Shown one piece after another: positions 1 through 9,410 of a stretch of DNA of 64,000 bases (its first letter is position 1; each line of letters opens with the position of its first letter). The notes beneath the pieces were generated by a model, which had not been told where the DNA came from, did not search any database, and was given only the letters and a program-made list of their open reading frames with translations. A program made the position numbers and the translations under genes. The DNA is from PALSA-693 sp963780345. GTDB taxonomy: Bacteria > Actinomycetota > Acidimicrobiia > Acidimicrobiales > Palsa-688. Where the stretch lies: the NCBI GenBank assembly GCA_963780345.1, contig CAWABU010000002.1:434001-498000 (forward strand), read 5' to 3'.

Positions 1-64
1 TCAGGCAATCACGGGAGCCTACCGGGCCAAGGAGGAGGCGACGCGGCCCTCTCCCACCCCGGGC

Positions 65-2173
65 TCAGGTTCCGCTGGTAGGTCCGAGGGCGACCACGTC
101 GACCGGCGCCGTCGCCGTCGTCGCCGCCGACGAGGAGGATCCGGCGCCAGCAATCACCACGCGGACGCCGGTAGCCATGGTGCCGTTCGGCAGGGCAGCC
201 AGCAGGTAGGGAGCGGTTCCTCGCCCGGCGCCGACTGCTGACCGGACCGACGCGACGGTGCGCCAGGCGCCGTTCACGTCGGCGACCTGGAGGGACACCC
301 CCGAGGTCACACCGGCCGGGCCCGCCTGGCCGACGCTGACCTGGGAGATCGGACGGGAGGTCGACCAGTTCCACTCCCAGAAAACGGAGGAGCCGGCAAC
401 CGCCATCGTCCGGGTCGCCGAGGCCGTCAGGCTCCGCAGGTCAGGGTGCCCCGTCCCGGGACCGATCAACTCGAACACCGATGCATGGTCCCGGCTGGTG
501 TGCAGGAGAGGGACCGCCCACGGGCTTGACGAGGCCAGCTGCATCAGGCACGGGCTGTCGAGCACGTCGGGCTTGTTGACATTGCCAAGCAGCAGGTAGC
601 CGGCGTGGTCGAGCGTGAGCGCCGAGCGGACCACGGCGGCGTTGCAGCTGCTGAGGGTGTCGAGAAAGGCATCGTTGCGGGTGTCGTGCCCGGTAAAGAG
701 GGCCGTCGACGACTCGTAATCGGTCTCGACGACATCGGTGGGCCGACCGAGCTGGGAGAGGATCTCGGCGTACGGGGAGCCGGAGAAATGCGACGTGTTC
801 TGACCCAGGTCGACCAGGTAGTCCCTCGGCAGCTGAACAGCGAGCGGGACGACGGTCAGGGCCGCGGCGACCACAGCCGCTCCGGCCGCGCCGACCGCAG
901 TCGCCCGTCGCCCGGTCCAGCCGTACCGGCGCGCCGCCGGCCAGGCCCGACCCTGGAGCCATGACCATGCGGCCAGTCCTGCCGCCTTGGCGCCGAGCAC
1001 ATACCAGACGGCCAGGATCGGAAGGACCAGGATGACCCGCCGTTCGTTGACCTCGGGCCAGAACAGGGTCTCGAAGAGATACACCCCGGCAATGGGAAGG
1101 GCGGCGTCGCGGTGCCGGCGAGCCCAGACGACGGCGCCGACGATGACCAGAATGCTGACCAGCCAGGAGAGGACCTTCCAGACGTCGGGCGCGTGTCCGT
1201 GCAGCGGCAACGGGCTCAGGTAGGGCACGAGGGTTGCGGGCAACGCGGTCGAGAGCATCTGCCACAGCCCGCGCGGCGCCACGTGCACGATCCGGCCGAC
1301 CAGGCCGCCCTGGTAATACGTCCCGAGCTCCTGCGAGTAGCGGGCCCCCACTATCGGGATCCCCGCCATGATACGGGCCACGGCGACCGGCACGAGCAGC
1401 GCCACCGTGCCGGCCGCCACCGCCAACGACTTGCGCCAGGACGGACGCCGCGGCCCCCAGGGCAGGAGCAGCCAGACGCAGACCCCGGCGACCACACCGA
1501 TACCCGCCTCCTTGAGCCACACCAGACCGGCGGCGGCGGCGATCACCGCCACGCCGGTCCGGGTGAAAACCCGGTCATCGAGGTCCCACCGGTCCACCAC
1601 GATCAGCAGGATGAGCAGCAGAACCAGGAATGGCGTCTCGGCCATGACCATGCTGCCGAAGGTGGCGAGCGGAGGTCCCAGGGCCAGGACGAAGAGCGTG
1701 GCCATGCGAACTCCGTCGCCCACCCGCCGCCGGCCCAGGTAGATCCAGGTGAGAGGGAAAATCCCTGCGTAGCAGGCCACCGAGAGGAGCCGGAGCGGGA
1801 GATAGGTGTGCGGCCAGATCCACAACAAGGGGACCAGCAAAATCCCGTAGCCAGGCGGATACGACCCGCCGACGGTGGCCGCATTGGGCATCAGCCAGGT
1901 CAGCCCGTGCCCGGCGAGCAGGGACTTGGCCGTCAGGATGTACCCGGCGTCGTCATCAAAAGAGCCGACGAAGTAGTGCGGGGCGACGAGGGCCACGTGC
2001 AGGAGTCCCAGGAGCAGCGGGGCGCCGACCGCGAAGGCGGGGCGCCGCCACCACGATCGCGGCCGGGCGCCGGATCGCGCCTCGGCGACCTGGACCGGGC
2101 CGGGCTGACCGGTGCCATCAGAGATCAGCACCGTGGGCTGACGACCAGATTGCGCAAACGAGTCTCCTGTCAC
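65..2173 (-). CDS. GT-C-type membrane glycosyltransferase (PMT/ArnT-like)
   Basis: A 702-residue polytopic membrane protein, probably transferring a sugar from a polyprenyl-phosphate donor on the outer face of the membrane. About ten hydrophobic segments lie between residues 48 and 450. An acidic DDD cluster at residues 73-75 sits in the first loop after the first segment, where GT-C enzymes carry their catalytic acid. A soluble C-terminal domain of about 250 residues follows. The start is GTG. Donor and acceptor cannot be read from the sequence. It stands alone, with no glycan genes directly beside it. The family-level call is fairly sure; the substrate is unknown. Confidence 0.7.
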   Translation of the reverse strand: MTGDSFAQSGRQPTVLISDGTGQPGPVQVAEARSGARPRSWWRRPAFAVGAPLLLGLLHVALVAPHYFVGSFDDDAGYILTAKSLLAGHGLTWLMPNAATVGGSYPPGYGILLVPLLWIWPHTYLPLRLLSVACYAGIFPLTWIYLGRRRVGDGVRMATLFVLALGPPLATFGSMVMAETPFLVLLLILLIVVDRWDLDDRVFTRTGVAVIAAAAGLVWLKEAGIGVVAGVCVWLLLPWGPRRPSWRKSLAVAAGTVALLVPVAVARIMAGIPIVGARYSQELGTYYQGGLVGRIVHVAPRGLWQMLSTALPATLVPYLSPLPLHGHAPDVWKVLSWLVSILVIVGAVVWARRHRDAALPIAGVYLFETLFWPEVNERRVILVLPILAVWYVLGAKAAGLAAWSWLQGRAWPAARRYGWTGRRATAVGAAGAAVVAAALTVVPLAVQLPRDYLVDLGQNTSHFSGSPYAEILSQLGRPTDVVETDYESSTALFTGHDTRNDAFLDTLSSCNAAVVRSALTLDHAGYLLLGNVNKPDVLDSPCLMQLASSSPWAVPLLHTSRDHASVFELIGPGTGHPDLRSLTASATRTMAVAGSSVFWEWNWSTSRPISQVSVGQAGPAGVTSGVSLQVADVNGAWRTVASVRSAVGAGRGTAPYLLAALPNGTMATGVRVVIAGAGSSSSAATTATAPVDVVALGPTSGT

Positions 2174-2495
2174 GGTTGGCGGCCGGGCCAGGCGCCCGGT
2201 TTACCGGTGGTTCCTGAGACGCGGCTGAGGATGGGGTCGCACCCGCGGCTGCTACCCAGGTTCTTCTGATCGAGATCTCTGGCCGATTCCGAGATCTTGT
2301 TCCTGGGGCGCGCCGAACCGCTCACGTGACCTCCGGAGTCGCCCAGGGCCGCGCCGGCATCGAGCGGTGAGGTGATCGCCACGTCGGTACGGCCACCGGT
2401 CAGGGAGTCAGCACCACCGGCGGCCGCGCCCCACCGGCTCCTGCGCCGGCGGCGCAGGATCGCCAAGACCTCCAGGTGGTCTCAGTCCGCCCGGT
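2174..2495. other. 322-bp intergenic region, no gene seen
   Basis: This gap lies between two minus-strand genes. Open frames in it are antisense or out of frame with any family I recognise. It holds two direct copies of CGAGATCT (2271-2278 and 2290-2297). I see no RNA gene and no convincing terminator. Confidence 0.4.
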
Positions 2496-2831
2496 TCAAC
2501 CCGCCGGCCCGCTCCCGTTGCGTCGAGCCTGGACGGCTCCACCCAGCATCCGCAGTCCGGCGGCCAGCATCAGGGCGCCAACCAGCCCCACCACGAGTCC
2601 CGTGCTGGGACTCAACCCGACCAGCACCAGCCCGAGAACGGCCACCGGCACACCCCACCAGCTCTGCCAGAGCCAGGCCGGGATCCGGGGCACCTTGGTG
2701 ACCAAGCCGAACGGGCTTGACCCCCGCAGCCGGCGGGCCAGCGTGGGATCCTCTGCGGCCGCCTGGGCCTCGAGACTGGCGAGGGCGGCGCGTTCTCTCG
2801 CTGTCAGGCTCGGATCGTCTCGAGTGCTCAT
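2496..2831 (-). CDS. DUF3040 family small membrane protein
   Basis: A 111-residue protein with a charged N-terminus containing SLTARERAALASLEAQ, an arrangement typical of actinobacterial DUF3040 proteins (a short acidic helix followed by two membrane helices). Two hydrophobic segments lie at about residues 55-72 and 75-92. I chose the ATG at 2831 over a longer frame because AGGGGAGGTG lies just upstream of it. The function of the family is unknown; mycobacterial members are small integral membrane proteins. It is transcribed away from the glucokinase gene, with about 160 bp between them. Confidence 0.75.
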   Translation of the reverse strand: MSTRDDPSLTARERAALASLEAQAAAEDPTLARRLRGSSPFGLVTKVPRIPAWLWQSWWGVPVAVLGLVLVGLSPSTGLVVGLVGALMLAAGLRMLGGAVQARRNGSGPAG

Positions 2832-2990
2832 CTCACCTCCCCTCTGTCCTCGACCTCCACCCACGGTGTCGCGACCATTCTCCACCCTTCTGACGCCTTA
2901 GGCCAGCGTGAGTTCCAAAACCTCGCAAATAGTCACAAAGAACCGCGAGCGAAGCCCGGGCAACAGCCGCCCATAGCCTCGACCGGTAAC

Positions 2991-3905
2991 GTGGCGACAT
3001 GGCCTCCTCGACGCCTGGAGCAACTCCGGGGCCGGCCGCGCCCCGCCCGAGGCGACCGGCCCGCCCCCGGTCGACGGCGCCGGGTGCTGCCGCTGTCCGC
3101 CGATCCGGCCGAACCCGGGTCCGGTGCCCCCGCCCCGGCTCGGCGGCGGGCCGCGGCCGCGCCCCGGGCCCTGTTGACCCTCGCGATCGACGTCGGCGGT
3201 ACCGGGCTAAAGGCCTCCGTGCTCGACCAGATGGGCCAGATGGAGCACGAGCGGGTGCGAATCCCCACCCCCTATCCCCTGTCGCCGCAGAAGCTCATTA
3301 CGGTCCTCGTCGACCTGGTGAAGCCGCTCCCCTTGTTCGACCGGGTGTCGGTCGGATTTCCGGGGATGGTCCGCAATGGCCGGATCCTCTCGGCTCCTCA
3401 CTTCGTTTCCCCTGACGGCCCGCTCGGTGTGCCCATACCCAAGCTGGAGGCGGCGTGGGCGTCCTTCGATCTCGAAACGGAGCTGGCCCGGGCCCTCGGC
3501 CGGCCTACCAAGGTGGCCAACGACGCCGACGTTCAGGGTTCTGCGGTCGTCGCCGGCCAGGGTCTGGAGCTGGTCCTCACCCTCGGGACGGGGGTCGGCA
3601 CCGCCTTCTTCCTCGACGGGCACCTGTTGCCCCACTTCGAGTTCTCCCACACGCCCTTCCGCAAGGGCGGGACCTACAACGAGCAGCTGGGCGAGACCGC
3701 CCGGCGGACCGTCGGGACCAAGAAGTGGCAGCGGCGCGTCCTCGACGCGGTCGAGACGTTCCGGGCGCTCACCTTCTTCGACTGGTGCTACATCGGCGGT
3801 GGCAACTCCCAGCGGATCACCGCCGATCTGCCCGCCAACGTGGCCCTCGTCGACAACAGCGCCGGTATCCTCGGCGGTATCAAGCTCTGGGACCGGGTCA
3901 GCTAA
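2991..3905 (+). CDS. ppgK: ROK-family glucokinase, polyphosphate glucokinase-like
   Basis: Probably phosphorylates glucose using polyphosphate and/or ATP in the cytoplasm. The core begins with the ROK phosphate loop AIDVGGTGLK, then VGFPG, the catalytic-loop ND in VANDADVQG, and TLGTGVGTAFF. The C-terminal part (KKWQRRV, YIGGGNSQRI) matches actinobacterial PpgK rather than ordinary ROK repressors; there is no DNA-binding domain. The frame carries about 60 Arg/Pro-rich residues before the core, so the GTG at 2991 may be too early; an in-frame GTG at 3084 is an alternative, and neither has a clear ribosome site. The last 8 bases overlap the end of the convergent pncB. Confidence 0.75.
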   Translation: MATWPPRRLEQLRGRPRPARGDRPAPGRRRRVLPLSADPAEPGSGAPAPARRRAAAAPRALLTLAIDVGGTGLKASVLDQMGQMEHERVRIPTPYPLSPQKLITVLVDLVKPLPLFDRVSVGFPGMVRNGRILSAPHFVSPDGPLGVPIPKLEAAWASFDLETELARALGRPTKVANDADVQGSAVVAGQGLELVLTLGTGVGTAFFLDGHLLPHFEFSHTPFRKGGTYNEQLGETARRTVGTKKWQRRVLDAVETFRALTFFDWCYIGGGNSQRITADLPANVALVDNSAGILGGIKLWDRVS

Positions 3906-5178
3906 CCCCCTCCCGCCGGGTCGCCTCGACCCGCACCAACCGGAGTTCCTCGCCTTCGGCCCCTGCTTCCAGCTCCCGCAACACACGCTGGTGCCAGGCC
4001 CGGGCCTGTTGCAGGTCCGGGCCTTCGTGGACCCGGCCCCCGGACATGACCAGGGACTGCAGCGGCCGACCACCCTCGGGTGGAGGTTCGGGGCTGGTGG
4101 CGACCACCTCCTCCCCTCTCGACGCCACCCGCCAGGCCCACTTCCTGCCGCCGACGGTCGCTTTGCCGGGCGAGCTCTTGGCCACAGTGCGGCCGCCGAT
4201 GGAGACCAGCTTGTAGATCAGGCCGGCCGTCGGACTGCCTAGACCCGTCACCACGGCCGATCCGACCCCGTAACCGTCCACCGGCGCGGCGCCGAGCGCC
4301 CGGATGGTCCGGTCGTCGAGGTCGCCGGTGACGATCACCCGGGCCGTGACCGCACCGAGCTCGTCCAGGAGGACGCGGGCCCGGGCGGCCAGAGCGCCCA
4401 GGTCGCCGGAATCCACCCGGATGGCCGCCAGACCGGGGCCCGCGGCGGCGACGGCCTCCCGGATGCCCTGTTCGACGTCGTAGGTGTCCACGAGGAAGGT
4501 CGTGTCCGGGCCGAACGCCCGGGCCTGCGCTTCGAAGGCTGCCCGCTCATCCCGGAACAACATGACGAAGGCGTGCGCCACCGTCCCCGCGGTCGGCACC
4601 CCGTAACGCCGTCCCGCCTCCAGGTTGGATGTGGAAGTCAAGCCGCCGATGTACGCGGCCCGCGCCGCCGCGACCGCGGCCTCAGCGTCGGTCCGGCGGC
4701 TTCCCATCTCGATGACCGGCCGGTCGCCGGCCGCCCGGGCGATGAGGGAAGCCGCCGCCGCTACCGCCGAGTCGTGGTTGAGGATCGAAAGCACGATCGT
4801 CTCGAGCAGCACGGCTTGGCCAAACGGGGCTTCCACGCACAGAAGGGGCGAGCCACCGGTGTACAACTCGCCCTCGGGGTAGGCGTGGACGTCGCCGGCA
4901 AAAGAGAAACCGGCCAGCCACTCCAACGTTCCAGGCGTCACCACCCCGGTGTTCGCCAACCACTCCAGCTCGTCCGGCCCGAAGCAGAACGACTCGAGGG
5001 CGTCAAGCAGGCGGGCCAGGCCAGCGAACACTCCGAAGCGCCGACCGGGCGGAAGCCGGCGAGTGAAGACCTCGAAGGTCGCCGGTGTATCGGCCGTGCC
5101 CGCCTGAAGGGCGGCGTCGAGCATGGTCAGCTCGTAGCGATCGGTGAGCAGCGCCGTTGACGTCACGTCTGTTGTCAC
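3898..5178 (-). CDS. pncB: Nicotinate phosphoribosyltransferase
   Basis: First step of NAD salvage: nicotinate plus PRPP plus ATP gives nicotinate mononucleotide. The 426-residue length is normal. LLTDRYELTML at the N-terminus, GSRRTDAEAA, and GTVAHAF (carrying the phosphorylated histidine of this family) are all present. The GTG start overlaps the gatD stop as GTGA, so the gene looks translationally coupled to murT-gatD. The tail overlaps the convergent glucokinase gene by 8 bp. Confidence 0.93.
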   Translation of the reverse strand: MTTDVTSTALLTDRYELTMLDAALQAGTADTPATFEVFTRRLPPGRRFGVFAGLARLLDALESFCFGPDELEWLANTGVVTPGTLEWLAGFSFAGDVHAYPEGELYTGGSPLLCVEAPFGQAVLLETIVLSILNHDSAVAAAASLIARAAGDRPVIEMGSRRTDAEAAVAAARAAYIGGLTSTSNLEAGRRYGVPTAGTVAHAFVMLFRDERAAFEAQARAFGPDTTFLVDTYDVEQGIREAVAAAGPGLAAIRVDSGDLGALAARARVLLDELGAVTARVIVTGDLDDRTIRALGAAPVDGYGVGSAVVTGLGSPTAGLIYKLVSIGGRTVAKSSPGKATVGGRKWAWRVASRGEEVVATSPEPPPEGGRPLQSLVMSGGRVHEGPDLQQARAWHQRVLRELEAGAEGEELRLVRVEATRREGVS

Positions 5179-5957
5179 TTCTGGCGCCCGGCCAGCCCGA
5201 ACCGCCGGACGGCCCCCCGGGTCCGGCCGGGGCGGCCGCCGGCCAGCCGGAGGCGTTCGGCGCGCAAGGCCTGCTCCTCCCGGTCGTCAAGGGACACCAG
5301 GTCCCCGACGGCCCATCCGAGCAGAAGGTCGGCCAGCGCCGGGTTGCGGGCCAGAACCGGGCCGTGGAGGTAGGTCCCGAGGACCCGCCCGGCCCAGACC
5401 CCGTCGGTGCCCGTCCCGTCGCCGTTGCCCACCCCGACCCGGACCCGCCCGGCCGGCGAGGCGCCGGGCCCGACGGAGGTGACACCCGCATGATTTTCGT
5501 ATCCGCTGAGCAGGGGCAGCGCCAGCGGGCCAACCGGGTCCACCACGATCTCCCCCACGGCTCGAGGCCCGCCTCCCCGCCGCGTCGTGCAGTCCACCAG
5601 TCCGAGGCCGTCGGCCTCGACGCCGTCGGGGCCGACGAAGCTGGTGCCGAGGATCTGCAGTCCGGCGCACACGGCGAGCACCACCGCCCCCCGGTCGACG
5701 GCCCGGCGAAGGGGGCTCCCCGGTGGGCCGAGCTGTCGAGCGGCCAGCGCCTGCGGAAGGTCCTCCCCGCCGCCAACGACATACAGCTCGCAGGAGGCGG
5801 GCACCGGCTGATCGGCATGAACGGTGATGATCTCGGCCTCGATGCCTCGCCAGCGCAGCCGCTGAGCCAGGATGACGGCGTTGCCGGAGTCGCCGTAGGT
5901 CCCCAGCAGGTCGGGGAAAAGGAGTCCGACGGTGAGGGTCGATTCCCTGCCGGACAT
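5175..5957 (-). CDS. gatD: Lipid II isoglutaminyl synthase, glutamine amidotransferase subunit GatD
   Basis: Provides ammonia from glutamine so that MurT can amidate the alpha-carboxyl of D-Glu in lipid II. The 260-residue class I-like amidotransferase domain has the nucleophile Cys97 in VLAVCAGLQ and the catalytic His198 in GTYLHGP, plus the early GTYGDSGN motif. The ATG overlaps the murT stop (TGATG), which argues for coupled translation and a stoichiometric complex. The 3' end overlaps the pncB start. Confidence 0.95.
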   Translation of the reverse strand: MSGRESTLTVGLLFPDLLGTYGDSGNAVILAQRLRWRGIEAEIITVHADQPVPASCELYVVGGGEDLPQALAARQLGPPGSPLRRAVDRGAVVLAVCAGLQILGTSFVGPDGVEADGLGLVDCTTRRGGGPRAVGEIVVDPVGPLALPLLSGYENHAGVTSVGPGASPAGRVRVGVGNGDGTGTDGVWAGRVLGTYLHGPVLARNPALADLLLGWAVGDLVSLDDREEQALRAERLRLAGGRPGRTRGAVRRFGLAGRQK

Positions 5958-7228
5958 CAGGCCAGCCGGGTCCTGAGGGTCTGGAATGACGTGTAGTTGG
6001 CGACCACGTCCACCGAGCGAGCGCCGGCGGCGGCGATCGCCCCCACGGGGTCGGGCTCGACCCGGTGCTCGACCGAGGCGTAGCGCAGCCGGACAGCGAG
6101 GTCGCGGGCTCGCTCGCCGCTGGCCACGACCAGCCGGCCGGCCAATCGCTCGAACGGGACATCCCAGAGCCACGACGGGTCTCTCCCGTCGGCAATACGG
6201 GCGTTGATCACGACTACGACCGGAAGGGGTGGCGGCCGCAGCACATCGAAGACCTCCAGCCAGCCGGCCGGGTTCTTGGCCAGCAAGAGGCGGGCCTCGG
6301 CGGCGTTCACCGCCACGGTGGCATAGCGGCCCACCACCTCGGTGACCTCCGCCATGGCGGCCGCGGCGGTATCCGGGTCGACGCCGAGCCGGCAGGCGAC
6401 GGTCAGGGCCATGGCGGCGTTGGCCTGGTTGGCTCGTCCGGGCAGGGACAGGGGCAGAGGGGTCTGACGACCGCCGGGTCCGAGCACCGCCCCGGCCACC
6501 AACCGGACGTCGAGCGGCGGGCGGTGCAGGGCGCAGCCAAGGCACGCCCAGTCGCCGCCGTCGCCGAAAACGATCCGACCGCCACAGCGCGGACAACCGG
6601 ACGCGTCGAGCGTCCAGGGCTGCCCGGCTCCGACCCAACAGACGTCGGCGGCGCACCCGGCCCCCCACACCACCAGCGGATCATCGGCGTTGGCCACCAC
6701 TGTGGTGGAGCCGCCCCGGGTCTCGAACGTGCGACGCCAGGTGGCAGCCAGCTGGCGGACCTCGTTGTTGCGATCGAGCTGGTCGCGGCTCAGGTTGAGC
6801 AAGGCCACGGCGCGGGGCGCGGTGGCGGCCACCACCCGGCCCAACCAGGCCTCGTCGACCTCGAGGGCGGCGGCGACGCCGGGTGAGGCGGCAGCGAGGG
6901 CCGCGGCCAGCCCGGGCGGCAGGTTGGCGCCGAGGAAGTTGGAGGCGACCGGCCCGGCGGTGGCGAGGGCCGCCCGCAGGAGCGTGGTCGTGGTGGTCTT
7001 GCCATTGGTACCCGACACCAGAGCGATCGACCGGTTGGCGGCCAGGCGCCGGAGGGCGTCGGGATCGACCGCCAGGATGGCTCGGCCGCCGACGACGGAC
7101 CCGCCCCCCCGGCCGAAGCGCCGGGACAGGCCGGCGGTCGCTCCACCGATCCCGGCGGCCAGGCGGGTGCGCAGCGGCAGCGGCGCCGCGGCCGGGGGAA
7201 GGGTGTTGGTAGTCGACACGTCCGCCAC
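5957..7228 (-). CDS. murT: Lipid II isoglutaminyl synthase, ATP-dependent subunit MurT
   Basis: A Mur-ligase-fold enzyme that activates the D-Glu carboxylate of lipid II and joins it to ammonia delivered by GatD, at the inner face of the membrane. Visible are the P-loop SGTNGKTTT (residues 72-80), LLNLSRDQLDR, a four-cysteine zinc ribbon (Cys212, 215, 229 and 232) and the C-terminal DUF1727 domain. The length of 423 residues is normal. The GTG start is 17 bp from the divergent DoxX gene. It is the first gene of a murT-gatD-pncB operon. Confidence 0.95.
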   Translation of the reverse strand: MADVSTTNTLPPAAAPLPLRTRLAAGIGGATAGLSRRFGRGGGSVVGGRAILAVDPDALRRLAANRSIALVSGTNGKTTTTTLLRAALATAGPVASNFLGANLPPGLAAALAAASPGVAAALEVDEAWLGRVVAATAPRAVALLNLSRDQLDRNNEVRQLAATWRRTFETRGGSTTVVANADDPLVVWGAGCAADVCWVGAGQPWTLDASGCPRCGGRIVFGDGGDWACLGCALHRPPLDVRLVAGAVLGPGGRQTPLPLSLPGRANQANAAMALTVACRLGVDPDTAAAAMAEVTEVVGRYATVAVNAAEARLLLAKNPAGWLEVFDVLRPPPLPVVVVINARIADGRDPSWLWDVPFERLAGRLVVASGERARDLAVRLRYASVEHRVEPDPVGAIAAAGARSVDVVANYTSFQTLRTRLA

Positions 7229-7245
7229 GAGGCTACCTTGGCGCT

Positions 7246-7857
7246 GTGAACAGACGGTCCCGATCCAGCCCCGTGCCGGCGACGGATGTCCCGGCGCTGA
7301 TGTTGCGTCTCATCATCGGACCCATGCTGATCGTCCACGGCTACAACAAGGTGTTCGGAAAGGGCGGTCTCGAGGGGACGACCAGATGGTTCGATGCCCT
7401 CGGTCTCCACCCCGCCCATGTTCACGCCCGTCTGGCCGCGGCGACGGAGCTCGGGGCCGGGACCATGATCACCCTCGGCGCGGCCAGCCCCCTGCCGGCC
7501 GCCGCCGCGATCGGCTTGATGACGACGGCGGCGCGCACCGATCATAAGGGGCACGGGTTCTTTATCTTCCGCAATGGCTGGGAGTACGTGGGGGTGGTGG
7601 GAGCGGTTTCGGCGGTCATCGCCGCCCTCGGACCCGGGCGCTTCTCCGTGGACCATCTGCTCAGCCATCACCGGTCCGGGCTGAAGTGGGCCCTTCTGGC
7701 GGCCGTGTTCGGCATCACCAACGCGGCCGTCCTCCTGGCCACGAGTTACCACCCGGCCCCGGCCCCCGAACCGACCCCGGAAGCCGATGCCCCCGAAGTC
7801 GATACTTCGGAGGCGGTATCCCCGGAGGCCGGCGCCGCAGAGATCCTCGAGGGGTAG
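7246..7857 (+). CDS. DoxX family membrane protein
   Basis: A 203-residue membrane protein with about four hydrophobic segments between residues 15 and 170. LRLIIGPMLIVHGYNKVFG is the conserved first helix of the DoxX family. The tail (residues 172-203) is acidic and Pro/Glu-rich and probably cytoplasmic. DoxX proteins are linked to redox or thiosulfate metabolism in a few organisms, but the role here is unknown. The start is GTG. It reads away from murT and is followed 16 bp later by the primase-polymerase gene, so the two may be co-transcribed. Confidence 0.8.
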   Translation: MNRRSRSSPVPATDVPALMLRLIIGPMLIVHGYNKVFGKGGLEGTTRWFDALGLHPAHVHARLAAATELGAGTMITLGAASPLPAAAAIGLMTTAARTDHKGHGFFIFRNGWEYVGVVGAVSAVIAALGPGRFSVDHLLSHHRSGLKWALLAAVFGITNAAVLLATSYHPAPAPEPTPEADAPEVDTSEAVSPEAGAAEILEG

Positions 7858-7873
7858 GAGAGGACCACCGGCC

Positions 7874-8890
7874 GTGGCCGACGACACCGAGGGCACACCG
7901 GTCGCCATCGACACCGGGGATCGGGTGGTCGAGATCACCCACCCCGGCAAGATGCTCTTCGCCGACGCGGGTCGTACCAAGCTGGAGCTGGCCCGCTATT
8001 ACCAGGCGGTGGAGCCAGCCCTCATGCGGGCCATGGGCGGCCGCCCGGTACTGCTGCAACGGTTCCCGAACGGCGCCGGGGGTTCGTCTTTTTTCCAGAA
8101 GCGCGTTCCCGAGAAGCGGCCCGCCTGGCTGGAAACGACGATCGTGTCGACGCCCAACGGCACCACCTCCCAGGCGCTGGTGGCCGCCGACCTCGCCCAC
8201 GTGCTGTGGGCGGTCAATCTGGCCTGTCTGGGCTTTCACGTCTGGCCCAACCAGGCCGACGACCCCGACCACGCCGACGAACTGCGCATCGATCTGGACC
8301 CCACGCCGGGCGTCGACTTCGAGATGGTCCGCGAAGCCGCCCACGAGGTTGACGGGCTGCTCCGGGAAGTGGGCGTCACCGGCTGGCCGAAGACGACCGG
8401 CAACCGCGGCATCCACGTGTACGTCCGGCTGCTGCCCAGGTGGTCGTCGATCGACGTACGAGCCGCAGCCGTCGCCGTGGCCCGTGAGCTCGAGCGACGC
8501 CGGCCCGATCTGCTCACCGCGGCGTGGTGGAAAGAGGAGCGGGGCCGGCGGGTCTTCGTGGACTTCAACCAGAACGCCCCCCACAAGACGGTGTTCGGGG
8601 CGTGGTCGGTGCGGGCCCGCCCGGGCGCCCAGGTCTCGGCCCCGTTCGGGTGGTCGGAGCTGGGCCGCATCCACCCGGACGAGCTGACCATGGACACCGT
8701 GATGGCCCGGTTCGCCGAGCAGGGCGACCCCTGGGAGCCGGCGCAGGCGGAGTCGTTGGAACCACTGCTGCAGATGTCGCAGCGTGACGCCGCTCGCGGT
8801 CTGCTCGACGCGCCCTGGCCGCCGGTCTACCCGAAGATGCCGGGCGAACCGCGGCGGGTGGCACCGAGCCGGGCCCGCAAGGAGCCGTGA
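7874..8890 (+). CDS. LigD-type primase-polymerase (archaeo-eukaryotic primase fold)
   Basis: A stand-alone polymerase domain of the kind fused to ligase in bacterial LigD, which fills gaps in non-homologous end joining or excision repair. The 338 residues include ITHPGKMLF, VLLQRFPNG, the metal-binding pair in RIDLDP (Asp140, Asp142), NRGIHVYV and FVDFNQN. The GTG at 7874 was chosen over an upstream in-frame ATG (7787) because the family similarity begins here and GGAGAGG lies about 10 bases upstream. No ligase, nuclease domain or Ku gene is in the window. Confidence 0.85.
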   Translation: MADDTEGTPVAIDTGDRVVEITHPGKMLFADAGRTKLELARYYQAVEPALMRAMGGRPVLLQRFPNGAGGSSFFQKRVPEKRPAWLETTIVSTPNGTTSQALVAADLAHVLWAVNLACLGFHVWPNQADDPDHADELRIDLDPTPGVDFEMVREAAHEVDGLLREVGVTGWPKTTGNRGIHVYVRLLPRWSSIDVRAAAVAVARELERRRPDLLTAAWWKEERGRRVFVDFNQNAPHKTVFGAWSVRARPGAQVSAPFGWSELGRIHPDELTMDTVMARFAEQGDPWEPAQAESLEPLLQMSQRDAARGLLDAPWPPVYPKMPGEPRRVAPSRARKEP

Positions 8891-9041
8891 GCGATCGGTG
8901 GACCCCGGCACGATCTTGGCCGGAAACTACGGGGGTGGCCCGGCCGCCGGCGGTCCCTCTCGGCGTTAGCTTGTTTCCCAGTATGCGAATCATCTCTGTG
9001 GGCACCCGGCGGGTGCATCGGACCGGGACGGGTGATGGCGG

Positions 9042-9410
9042 TTGAGCCTCGCATCTCGACTCCGGGCCCTGCACGACGACGCCGCGACGGGCGCTCCGGA
9101 CATCGAAGGGCTGGCGGCAGCCGCCCTCGATGATCCGGCCGGTCTCGCCTCCGCCATCGACGAAATCACGGTCTCCGTCCGTGACGATCCCGATCTGGCC
9201 CTCATCAGGCTGCTGACGGTACTCGAGGTCCTGAACGAGGTGCTTCGTTCTCGCAAGGCCCTGCCCGAACGGTTCGCGGAGGTCATCAGGAAGCTCCGGG
9301 AAGCGCTCGAATGGATCACCACCGCGCTGAAGGCGGCGTCCTACCAGCTGGCGTACCACGCCACCCCGGCGGGCGTGACTATCGCCGTCACGTTCGCGTC
9401 CGACTCCTGA
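9042..9410 (+). CDS. Hypothetical protein (about 122 aa)
   Basis: I do not recognise this family. The predicted protein is acidic and mostly helical, with no membrane segment or signal peptide. The only in-frame start near the 5' end is the TTG at 9042, preceded by a purine-rich GGGACGGG. Its last 23 bases overlap the 3' end of the convergent traG gene, so it marks the edge of the conjugation module. The protein could be a short regulator or cargo gene, but nothing shows this. Confidence 0.5.
   Translation: MSLASRLRALHDDAATGAPDIEGLAAAALDDPAGLASAIDEITVSVRDDPDLALIRLLTVLEVLNEVLRSRKALPERFAEVIRKLREALEWITTALKAASYQLAYHATPAGVTIAVTFASDS

Noticed and set aside
1112..2269. 385-residue plus-strand open frame opposite the GT-C gene
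   Set aside because: Its composition (Arg, Gln, His, Pro) is that of an antisense frame in GC-rich DNA; the membrane protein on the other strand is clearly real.
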